Source of the DNA: Pirellulaceae bacterium | Lineage (GTDB): Bacteria > Planctomycetota > Planctomycetia > Pirellulales > Pirellulaceae | Direction of reading: 5' to 3' | NCBI GenBank assembly: GCA_022448315.1 | Contig: JAKVCA010000025.1 | Location: 32,728-96,727 of the forward strand | Length of the DNA stretch: 64,000 bases | In this document: positions 38,516-46,506 of the stretch, one piece after another | Numbering within the stretch: the stretch's first letter is position 1 | Layout of the letters: each line of letters starts with the position of its first letter | Made by a program: the position numbers and the translations under genes | The notes under the pieces: generated by a model | Seen by the model: the letters and a program-made list of their open reading frames with translations, nothing else | What the model was told of the DNA's origin: nothing | Databases searched by the model: none

Positions 38516-38989
38516 CCATGTATGACTGGGCTAAGAGAGGGGGCCAAACGAAACGCAATCTCGATCGATGCGGCAATCTGGCACTATGCAACGGCGTGAG
38601 AAAACAGCATCTTTAAACGGGGCATTCGCGGCGAGGGATCTCCTCGAAGCCCCAATGGTAACAGAATGACCTTTCCGTCGGCGGCAGCAAGCGAGGCACT
38701 CGTGTTACAGAAAGACCTGGTAGACCTACAGCCTGCGATCCCAGCGGGGTTCATCCCTTCGTTTTAAAGATCGCCGATGTCTCCCCCTTCGAAAGTCGCA
38801 GAGGCCACGTTTGCAAAGAATTCGAAATTCGTTTTAGAAATCCCCAGCGGTGCAACGTTCTCCTTCCTATCCGTTGATCGCCTCGAAGCGTTGAGAATGG
38901 ACGTCACTAGTGATAGAACAGGGCGTTTTCTGGACAAAAAAAGTCGCACCCAAATTTGTCGCAGCCTTCAGCCCCAATGGAACTCGCCG
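38516..38989. other. divergent intergenic region between two sulfatase genes (474 bases)
   Basis: The spacer should hold promoters for both sulfatases, which may thus be co-regulated. An in-frame ATG at 38777 would add 71 residues without signal-peptide character before the true start, so I treat this as noncoding. No repeat or strong hairpin stands out. Confidence 0.4.
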
Positions 38990-40450
38990 ATGTCGCACGT
39001 GAGGCATAACCCGCTCGCCATGCTCGCCTTTGGTTGTCTCTTCGTTTCAACCGGCCTGTTCCGTAACGCCCGTAGCGAGGCAGGCGAACCGGCGTTTGGG
39101 AGCCTGCCGAACATCATCCTGATCATCACGGATGACCAAGGGTATTACGATCTGTCGTGTCATGGAAATCCTCATCTTGCCACGCCCCACCTGGATCAAC
39201 TGCGCGACGAAAGCATGCGTTTCACCCGATTCCAGGTCAGCCCGACGTGCGCACCCACTCGCTCGGCAATCATGTCCGGAAGAGCCCCTTTTTACGTCGG
39301 TGTCACGCACACCATTCAAGAGCGTGAACGAATGAAATTAGGTGTCCCGACGCTCCCGGAGATGCTACAGGCTGCGGGTTATACCACGGGAATTTTTGGA
39401 AAGTGGCACTTGGGGGATCAAGCTCCCTACCGCCCGGACCGGAGAGGGTTTGATGAGGTCTTCATCCACGGTGCAGGGGGAATCGGTCAATCTTACGCGG
39501 GCAGCTGCGGTGATGCACCGAATAACAAGTACTTTGATCCCGCCATCCTTCACAACAATAAGTTTGAAAAAACCAAGGGATTTTGCACCGACATCTTCTT
39601 TGATCAAGCCACGAAGTGGATGGGCTCTCAGAAAGGGAAGAAGCCTTTCTTTGCGTACATCAGCACCAACGCTCCACACGGACCATTCATCGCTCCAGAC
39701 TCCTACAAAAAGAAGTTTACCGACGCCGGACTGAAGGGAAACACGGTCGGTTTTTACGGCATGATCGAGAACATTGATGACAATCTTGGGCGTCTCATCA
39801 AACAACTTGATGCTTGGGAGATTGGGCGAGAAACGCTGGTTATATTCATTACCGACAATGGCCCTGCAGCTTCCAACTACAACGGTGAGCACAAAGGCAA
39901 AAAAAACAGTGTCGATGAGGGAGGCACTAGAGTCCCAAGCTTTTGGAGGTGGCCGGGTGTGCTTCAAGCGGGTACCGACATCGATCGGATCAGCAATCAC
40001 TACGACCTGCTGCCGACACTCGCTGAAATCGTTGGCGGAAACCCAGAACAGGCGGACCAGTTGCATGGCAGAAGCCTTGTTCCCCTGATCAAAACCCCTG
40101 AGACACCCTGGAAAGATCGCTACCGCGTCTTTCACAAAGGACGTTGGGGAAAAGATCAGGCCGAATCTTCCAGAGATCTGGGCTTCGCGGTTCGTAACCA
40201 GAAATTTCGCCTTGTGGGGCGGGATACGTTGTATGACATGGAGAACGATCCTTCACAGACCAAAAACGTGATCGACCAGTTTCCCAAAGTCGCCGAGGCA
40301 ATGAACGCCCATTACGATCAATGGTTTGATGCTGCGTTACCCAACATGGTCAATGAAGACGCGCCACTTGAGGGGCACAATTCGTTCCACCTGCTCTATT
40401 GGGACCAATACAACCTGCCCGTCCCGCCACTGCGAAAGAGAAACAAGTAG
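38990..40450 (+). CDS. secreted arylsulfatase A-like sulfatase
   Basis: A 486-residue type I sulfatase. ATG 38990 gives a signal peptide (LAMLAFGCLFVSTGLFRNARS). Metal ligands are in IITDDQGYYDLSCHGNP (D48, D49); formylglycine motif C87-APTR-91 in SPTCAPTRSAIMSG; then FGKWHLGD, HGPF and ITDNGPAASNYNGEHKGKKNSVDEGGTRVP. The DDQG/CAPTR/DNG pattern is that of arylsulfatase A-type enzymes, different from the DDLN/CxPSR group elsewhere in the window. It lies 116 bases upstream of a YeiH-type putative sulfate exporter on the same strand. Confidence 0.9.
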   Translation: MSHVRHNPLAMLAFGCLFVSTGLFRNARSEAGEPAFGSLPNIILIITDDQGYYDLSCHGNPHLATPHLDQLRDESMRFTRFQVSPTCAPTRSAIMSGRAPFYVGVTHTIQERERMKLGVPTLPEMLQAAGYTTGIFGKWHLGDQAPYRPDRRGFDEVFIHGAGGIGQSYAGSCGDAPNNKYFDPAILHNNKFEKTKGFCTDIFFDQATKWMGSQKGKKPFFAYISTNAPHGPFIAPDSYKKKFTDAGLKGNTVGFYGMIENIDDNLGRLIKQLDAWEIGRETLVIFITDNGPAASNYNGEHKGKKNSVDEGGTRVPSFWRWPGVLQAGTDIDRISNHYDLLPTLAEIVGGNPEQADQLHGRSLVPLIKTPETPWKDRYRVFHKGRWGKDQAESSRDLGFAVRNQKFRLVGRDTLYDMENDPSQTKNVIDQFPKVAEAMNAHYDQWFDAALPNMVNEDAPLEGHNSFHLLYWDQYNLPVPPLRKRNK

Positions 40451-40566
40451 CCGTTTGGCGGCGTTGAAAATCAACGGCTGCGACAACGCGAAACATTCCG
40501 TCGCCTTGCATCTGCTGCATCCCTTCCGAATTCACGATTCGGTCACCCGTTTGAGAAGATCAAAAC

Positions 40567-42033
40567 ATGTCGAATGAGAGTCCTTCGCAATCTTCACTTG
40601 CATTGCCTGGCGCGACCGATGCAGACACTCAAGCGCCTTCAACGAATGAACCTTCCAGATCGACCTTTGCGTTATCCGAAGATTGGATCGCCGTCCTCCT
40701 CGGAGGTGGAATTCTAATGCTATGCCTTGCCGCAGTCCTTATCCGGGGCAATGGCGAAGAGGGCTGGTCGAGTCCGTTGACACCCTTTCTCGCAAAATCG
40801 GGCACATGGAACTGGCCGTTTGAAGCCTTTTCATCAGCAGCATTCTCTTCATGGATCGGTATCTTTGGGGCTGGCTTGTTCAGCCTGGTCACTTTTGCGA
40901 TCGCCACCCGATTGACTGGCATGTCCGTCAAACGGTTTGTCCCTGGCTTCCTTTGCATTTTCACCTTGGGCACCATCGCTTACGCGTGCTCCACTCAGGT
41001 CGCAGTCAAATCCCTTAATCTTGAATATGCGCTTTGGGCCCTTGCGATCGGATTGATCATCAGCAACACCACCGGAACACCGGCTTGGGTCAGACCCGCC
41101 GTCAGAACGGAGCTCTACATCAAGACCGGCCTGGTACTTTTGGGTGCCAGTGTTCTTTTCAGCAAACTTTTGGTCCTCGGACTCCCTGGAGTTTGCATCG
41201 CATGGATTGTGACGCCCATCGTCCTGATCTCGACATTCTGGTTCGGGCAAAAAGTGCTGAAAATTGATTCCGCTTCCTTGAACATGGTGATCTCCGCAGA
41301 CATGTCAGTCTGTGGCGTCTCCGCCGCAGTGGCAACAAGTGCGGCCTGCAAGGCAAAAAAGGAAGAGCTATCCCTCGCCATCGGACTGTCGCTGATGTTC
41401 ACGGTCGTCATGATGGTGGTGATGCCCGCGGTTATCCAAGGGCTCGCCCTCAATCCTATCTTGGGGGGCGCCTGGATGGGCGGAACCATCGACGCGACAG
41501 GAGCGGTAGTGGCGGCCGGAACCGCTTTAGGAGATGAAGGTGCCACAGTTGCGGCGACCGTCAAAATGATCCAGAACATTCTGATCGGTGTCGTTGCATT
41601 CGGTGTGGCGTATTACTGGACAACGCGAATCGAAAACACGGATACAAGAGTCGAAAACACGAACAAATCCGACAAATCCGAACGTGTGAGCCTCATCGAA
41701 ATCTGGAAGAGATTCCCGAAATTCATCCTCGGTTTTGTTGCGGCCTCATTTATTTTTTCAATCATCTACGCCACCAGCAGTTCAGGTCCTGAAATCGTCA
41801 ATGCGACGGTCAAAGGAAGCACCAAAACTCTTCGCGGCTGGTTCTTCTGCCTCGCCTTCGTGAGCATCGGCCTCGACACAAATTTCTGGACGTTGCGCAA
41901 ACATCTGGGACGAGGAAAGCCCGTGATTCTCTACCTGGTCGGACAAACGCTTAACCTCGTTTTAACTTTCACGATGGCCTACTTGATGTTCGAAGTCTTC
42001 TTCCAAGGCGCCACCGAAGAATTGCTCCGTTAA
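40567..42033 (+). CDS. YeiH/UPF0324-family putative sulfate exporter
   Basis: A 488-residue integral membrane protein with about 10-11 hydrophobic helices. The central blocks [51 protein letters not shown] and [14 protein letters not shown] match the conserved core of the YeiH (UPF0324) family, which is annotated as putative sulfate exporters. A soluble insert of about 40 residues ([20 protein letters not shown]) splits the C-terminal helices. Directly after a sulfatase gene, it could export sulfate released by desulfation or cysteine breakdown; this is inference, and transport has not been shown for the family as a whole. Confidence 0.8.
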   Translation: MSNESPSQSSLALPGATDADTQAPSTNEPSRSTFALSEDWIAVLLGGGILMLCLAAVLIRGNGEEGWSSPLTPFLAKSGTWNWPFEAFSSAAFSSWIGIFGAGLFSLVTFAIATRLTGMSVKRFVPGFLCIFTLGTIAYACSTQVAVKSLNLEYALWALAIGLIISNTTGTPAWVRPAVRTELYIKTGLVLLGASVLFSKLLVLGLPGVCIAWIVTPIVLISTFWFGQKVLKIDSASLNMVISADMSVCGVSAAVATSAACKAKKEELSLAIGLSLMFTVVMMVVMPAVIQGLALNPILGGAWMGGTIDATGAVVAAGTALGDEGATVAATVKMIQNILIGVVAFGVAYYWTTRIENTDTRVENTNKSDKSERVSLIEIWKRFPKFILGFVAASFIFSIIYATSSSGPEIVNATVKGSTKTLRGWFFCLAFVSIGLDTNFWTLRKHLGRGKPVILYLVGQTLNLVLTFTMAYLMFEVFFQGATEELLR

Positions 42034-42105
42034 TTGAGAATTTCCGTGACAGGGACTCCGCGGCAACAACTTTTCAATTCAGGCTCATCCCGGAACAAAC
42101 TGGCC

Positions 42106-42384
42106 ATGCATGCCTCTGATGCGCAAACTCGGAAAAACTGGGGCAAGCTGACCCTCTTTGTTTTGGCCATCCTCGGTTGTTGGGGCTACCTTCTCCCGCG
42201 AGTGTCGCAACTTGAGTCGGTGCAGAATCGCGTTCAATATTATGAAGAACGTGGAATTGACCCTGCCGCATTTTTTTATGATGACCATCCGGCCTCGGAA
42301 CGCTGGGAGTCGAAAGTAAGGGATGCCGTCGAAAGAAATCCGAAAGCCTTTGGGTTCCGCGATTCAACGAAAATTTCTCAGTAA
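42106..42384 (+). CDS. small single-pass membrane protein after the YeiH gene
   Basis: A 92-residue protein from ATG 42106 (a TTG at 42034, adjacent to the YeiH stop, would give 116 residues). One transmembrane helix (KLTLFVLAILGCWGYLLP) is followed by a soluble tail with VQNRVQYYEERGIDPAAFFYDD and WESKVRDAVERN. It is not recognised. Its position straight after the transporter gene suggests it belongs to the same transcription unit, possibly as an accessory subunit. Confidence 0.6.
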   Translation: MHASDAQTRKNWGKLTLFVLAILGCWGYLLPRVSQLESVQNRVQYYEERGIDPAAFFYDDHPASERWESKVRDAVERNPKAFGFRDSTKISQ

Positions 42385-42482
42385 TCCTACGCCCCGCACG
42401 GAACCTGACTGACCTCCGATACCGGGCCTCGGCAATGTTACGAATCACTTCACCGTCCAAGTCGTCCTTCCAAAGAGACCTC

Positions 42483-44318
42483 ATGACTCAACACCTACGG
42501 TCCATACGCCTAGTGCCATTTTTTTTCGCAATACTCATGCTGCCAATTACGCTCGCCCAGTCGAAGGACAGTTTTGTTGCGTATAAAAATGCCGATGAAG
42601 TACCTCAGACCGCGATGGCCCTCTGGGCGAATTACGATCCTGCATCCGAGCCTTTGAACATTCGTGTGGTCAAAGAATGGACTTCTGACAAAGTCGTCAC
42701 GAGATACATCACTTTCACGGTGGGAACCTTCAATGGGGTCGAGTCCCGAGTCGCCGCCTACTATTCGTTTCCGCAAACGGAAGGTCTTCACCCCGGCTTT
42801 GTGTGGTGCCATGGCGGTGGCCAACGCGCCGAGCGAAAGCGGGGTAGTTATTTTGCCAAACAGGGATACGCGACGCTCGATCTCAATTGGCTGGGTCGCC
42901 CACTGGAAGACGATGTCGAAGTCAATACCGACTGGGGAGCGGTAGACCCGAGTCAAGGTCCGAGATTCTACGCCAAGGCCCTGAGGTCCGGCTGGAAAAG
43001 AAATCTCCAGCCCGATGATTACACGATCGATCAAGTGACCAGTCCACGAAATACGAACTGGTTCCTTCTGGTGCTAGCCGCTCGACGGGCGATCACGGTT
43101 TTGGAACAGCAAACCGAAGTCGATTCAGATCGACTTGGATGCACCGGCTTTTCCATGGGCGGCATGGTCACGGCCCTAGCTGCGATCGACCCTCGTCTCA
43201 AAGCCGTTGTTCCCATGGTGGGTGGCACGGGTTTCAAGTACCGAGATTTCCCAGGGATTGCAGGCAGTAGCCTTCGACCGCACTTTAAAAACTTGGAACT
43301 CTACCAAGCTTCAATCGACGCATCGGCCTACTGGCCACACGTGAAGTGCCCCGTCCTGTTTCTCAGTTCCAGCAACGACTTTCACTCGACCTTTGAACGC
43401 ATCTACCAATCGATGGCGCTTCTCCCCCATGATGATTGGAGGGTTTCAACCAACTTGCACCAAAACCACGGCCCGGGCCCCGAGCAATGGGTCCTTCTCA
43501 ATCTGTGGTTTGAGCGTTACCTCAAAGGAGGTGGAGATACGGTTCCTGAGACACCGACCACCCAACTCTCAATCTCCGAAAACCAAGCGACTCTCAAGAT
43601 TCACCCCGAATCGGTGGAGTCTCTATTGGATGTTGAAACCTACTACAGTTACGACCCCAATTCGCGAACGCGTTTCTGGCGACAGGCTGAAACTACCCTT
43701 TCGGACGGGCACTATCACGCGACCCTTCCAGTCAAGGATGGATTGCCTTTGTATACCTTTGCGATCTGTCGCTACCGGCTGAAACAGGCTCGTGAACTCG
43801 AGCAAGGCGTTGCGGAAACGATGGTGATCAACACCAAGCAGCATGTAATCATGCCGGCCAAACTTCAACTTCAACAACTCGAAAAGATATCGGATACGGA
43901 TTGCGTTTTTGAGAATTTCGAATTCGGATTACGGGATTGGTCCAGTCGGAATCAGCGTTCCATAACCACCTACAAATTCCAGGATCCAGGCCTCGACCGA
44001 ACCAACGATAAAAAGCTGGTCATACGCATGCATGGTCAGGGAAAGAAATGGTCGCTCAGGATTCGAACATCGAGCAAGTTTTTGGACCGTTCCAAAAACC
44101 AGGGTGATTTCGTTTATCAAGTGGGTGTGGAAGGCCAGGGTATTCAAACGGTGATCATCCATCGAAAAGATTTTGCAGGCCCCGAGGACAAGACTCTCGA
44201 ATGGGCCAAAATCGAAACATTCACACTCACACTGATCGATCTTTCAACGGGTGAGGCCATCAAGCTTTATCCTGACATGGCGGCAAGCTATTTTGAGGAA
44301 ATCGCGCTTGTGGATTGA
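42483..44318 (+). CDS. secreted alpha/beta-hydrolase esterase with C-terminal binding-like domain
   Basis: A 611-residue protein from ATG 42483 with signal peptide (PFFFAILMLPITLAQS). Residues ~80-370 are an alpha/beta hydrolase of the dienelactone hydrolase/acetyl xylan esterase kind: oxyanion segment FVWCHGGGQRAE, nucleophile GFS224MGG, a late Asp in SSSNDFHS and His in HQNHGPGPEQW. The C-terminal ~150 residues (FENFEFGLRDWSSRNQRS onward) look like a beta-sandwich carbohydrate-binding or CIA30-like module. It probably removes acyl groups from a polysaccharide; the exact substrate is unknown. It lies 98 bases after the small membrane protein. Confidence 0.72.
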   Translation: MTQHLRSIRLVPFFFAILMLPITLAQSKDSFVAYKNADEVPQTAMALWANYDPASEPLNIRVVKEWTSDKVVTRYITFTVGTFNGVESRVAAYYSFPQTEGLHPGFVWCHGGGQRAERKRGSYFAKQGYATLDLNWLGRPLEDDVEVNTDWGAVDPSQGPRFYAKALRSGWKRNLQPDDYTIDQVTSPRNTNWFLLVLAARRAITVLEQQTEVDSDRLGCTGFSMGGMVTALAAIDPRLKAVVPMVGGTGFKYRDFPGIAGSSLRPHFKNLELYQASIDASAYWPHVKCPVLFLSSSNDFHSTFERIYQSMALLPHDDWRVSTNLHQNHGPGPEQWVLLNLWFERYLKGGGDTVPETPTTQLSISENQATLKIHPESVESLLDVETYYSYDPNSRTRFWRQAETTLSDGHYHATLPVKDGLPLYTFAICRYRLKQARELEQGVAETMVINTKQHVIMPAKLQLQQLEKISDTDCVFENFEFGLRDWSSRNQRSITTYKFQDPGLDRTNDKKLVIRMHGQGKKWSLRIRTSSKFLDRSKNQGDFVYQVGVEGQGIQTVIIHRKDFAGPEDKTLEWAKIETFTLTLIDLSTGEAIKLYPDMAASYFEEIALVD

Positions 44319-44455
44319 CACCGTTTGTTTCCAGAAAAACGATCACGGACCGGCTCCCGTTACCGCACCGAATTTTGAGACAACATCCGTAAGTTCCCCA
44401 ACGTTAAAAACAGGTTTCCGGACAATCTCCTCACTCCAATCCAAGAGATGACACG

Positions 44456-46030
44456 ATGATGCGGCTCACCAGCCTTTTCTTTTTTTTGCTCTGCCTCCCT
44501 GCTACGGCAAATGCGGAATTGAAGCTTCCAGCATTTTTCAGCGACCACATGGTTCTCCAACAGGGGAAACCGCTTTCAGTATGGGGCTGGGCAGATCCAG
44601 GAAACCAGGTGGAATTAAAATTCAAGGGGGACTCAATCCAAACGGAAACCAATGCTCAAGGTCGGTGGACGGCCACCTTACCGCCGCAAGAAGCGAGTTC
44701 CATCGGAACAGAGCTGACCATTCAAACGGTTGATAAAACGATCGTCATTACCGACGTCCTGGTGGGAGAAGTTTGGTTCGCGTCAGGCCAGTCGAACATG
44801 GTCTTTTCCATGAACCGTGTTCCGGACTATCAAACGATCATCGAGTCAGCCAATGAACCCAGCATTCGTTTTTTCAACGCCTCGCAGGTCACTGCCGTCA
44901 AACCTCAAACCGATATCGAGGGCAAATGGCAATTGACCACCCCATCGTCAATCGGTAGTTTTTCCGCCGTCGCCTACTTCTTTGCGAAGAAGCTTCACGA
45001 AGAATTGGACTTGCCGATCGGCATCATCAAATCGGCTTGGGGGGGCAAACCAGTGGAAACGTTCACGAGTCGGACCGCGCTATCAACCCTGAGCCCAACC
45101 AAGCGTTTGGTGGAGGCCGCGGTTTCAGCTGACGCCAACTTCGATCCCAAACGGGCGAAAATTGCCTATGAAGCTCGTCTGGCGAAATGGAAAATCGCGG
45201 ACGAAGCATGGAAAAAGAAGTCGGCTGATACACGGGGACGACGGCCGAGAAAACCTCAGCTCGGAAAACGGCCACTGGAGACGGAAGGACAGCCTGGTGT
45301 CCTCTTCAACGCCATGATCAACCCTTTCGTGGGATACACGCTTCAGGGGGCGATTTGGTATCAGGGAGAAGCAAATGCAAAGCCAGGGGCCGTGCCCTAT
45401 GACCAAACCCTTCCTCTGCTGATCAGGGATTGGCGGCACCGATGGAAAGATGATTTTTCTTTCTACTTTGTGCAACTCGCCAACTTCCGCCAACCCTCAC
45501 CCGACCCCGGCAACAACGACCCCTGGCCGCTCCTGCAGGATCGGATGCGACGCATTTTGGAGACCACAGCGGGAACTGGAATGGCGGTCATCAACGACAT
45601 TGGCGAGGCGAATGACATCCATCCCAAAAACAAACATGACGTCGGCCGACGACTCGCGTTGTGGGCGCTTGCGAAAGACTACAATCAAAAAAGGGTCTAC
45701 TCGGGGCCCTTATTCCAAGAGGCAAAAATTAAAAACGGTTCCATTGAAGTCCGTTTCAGCCACGCGGGTAAAGGCCTTAAGGCCAGAGATCATCAACCGC
45801 TGCGACGATTTGAAATTGCCAGTGAGGATGGAGTTTGGAAGTGGGCGAAAGCGGAAATCATTGCCCCAGATACGGTCTCGATCTCATCGGATGAAGTCGA
45901 CCGACCTGTCGCCGTCCGTTACGCTTGGGCCGCGAATCCTGCGGGCGCGAATCTCGTGAACAGCGAGGGCTTGCCCACGTCCGTATTCCGAACGGACGAC
46001 TGGGAAGACGTAAGCCCCACCCCAAGGTGA
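44456..46030 (+). CDS. sialate O-acetylesterase-like SGNH esterase
   Basis: A 524-residue secreted protein (signal LTSLFFFLLCLPATANA; ATG at 44456 or 44459). An N-terminal jelly-roll-like segment (LPAFFSDHMVLQQGKPLSVWGWADPG) leads into the SGNH fold: nucleophile in FASGQS113NMVFS, the GGKP/Gly block SAWGGKPVETF, the Asn block WYQGEAN and catalytic Asp-x-x-His region NDIGEANDIHPKNKHDVGRRLA. These match the planctomycete/Bacteroidetes sialate 9-O-acetylesterase family, many of which act on acetylated plant or algal polysaccharides. It is cotranscribed with or follows the alpha/beta-hydrolase (137 bases). Confidence 0.9.
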   Translation: MMRLTSLFFFLLCLPATANAELKLPAFFSDHMVLQQGKPLSVWGWADPGNQVELKFKGDSIQTETNAQGRWTATLPPQEASSIGTELTIQTVDKTIVITDVLVGEVWFASGQSNMVFSMNRVPDYQTIIESANEPSIRFFNASQVTAVKPQTDIEGKWQLTTPSSIGSFSAVAYFFAKKLHEELDLPIGIIKSAWGGKPVETFTSRTALSTLSPTKRLVEAAVSADANFDPKRAKIAYEARLAKWKIADEAWKKKSADTRGRRPRKPQLGKRPLETEGQPGVLFNAMINPFVGYTLQGAIWYQGEANAKPGAVPYDQTLPLLIRDWRHRWKDDFSFYFVQLANFRQPSPDPGNNDPWPLLQDRMRRILETTAGTGMAVINDIGEANDIHPKNKHDVGRRLALWALAKDYNQKRVYSGPLFQEAKIKNGSIEVRFSHAGKGLKARDHQPLRRFEIASEDGVWKWAKAEIIAPDTVSISSDEVDRPVAVRYAWAANPAGANLVNSEGLPTSVFRTDDWEDVSPTPR

Positions 46031-46057
46031 AACGTACTTACTCGTATGAAAGCTCGG

Positions 46058-46083
46058 AACGGGCGATTTCAACGGGCGATTTC
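46058..46083. repeat. 13-bp perfect tandem duplication
   Basis: AACGGGCGATTTC occurs twice without a gap (46058-46070, 46071-46083), 28 bases after the esterase stop and 100 bases before the next start. It is identical in both copies, so it is recent or under selection. Confidence 0.9.
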
Positions 46084-46183
46084 GTAGCGCAAGTCCGACG
46101 AAGGTCCAAGAAGAACGTCGGGTGAGCTTGCCTTCGCCGCGAATTCAACCCCGTTTCAACTTCAAAATCAGGATTCTTCCTTC

Positions 46184-46483
46184 ATGACGAAAAAACCTCT
46201 TCGACCGACGTTCGGGATGGCACTCGGAATCTTGCTCGGTGGAGGACTCGGAGCTGGCTTCGGTGTTGTCGCGGGAACCGAATCAAGTGTGGTGGCGGGC
46301 TATCTGTTCGGCAACTTGATCGGAGCGATGGTCGGATCTTGGATCGGATGGCGCTGGCACAAAAAGCGACACCCGGGTACCGACTCTTTTCTCTTGACCT
46401 ACTGGCCTGCTTTACATGACTTCAACAACAAACCCAAATCGAATTCGTCGAAAGCAAGAACAGCACAAGACGGCGATTTGTAA
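46184..46483 (+). CDS. small glycine-zipper membrane protein
   Basis: A 99-residue protein. Two hydrophobic helices rich in Gly/Ala with small-residue spacing (GMALGILLGGGLGAGFGVVAG and VAGYLFGNLIGAMVGSWIGW) are followed by a basic loop (RWHKKRHP) and a polar tail. This glycine-zipper design is found in small inner- or outer-membrane proteins, but no family is recognised. It stands alone on the plus strand, convergent with the photolyase fusion, which ends 24 bases beyond it. Confidence 0.6.
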   Translation: MTKKPLRPTFGMALGILLGGGLGAGFGVVAGTESSVVAGYLFGNLIGAMVGSWIGWRWHKKRHPGTDSFLLTYWPALHDFNNKPKSNSSKARTAQDGDL

Positions 46484-46506
46484 ACAAGGCGATGGGCTTC
46501 CTCTTT

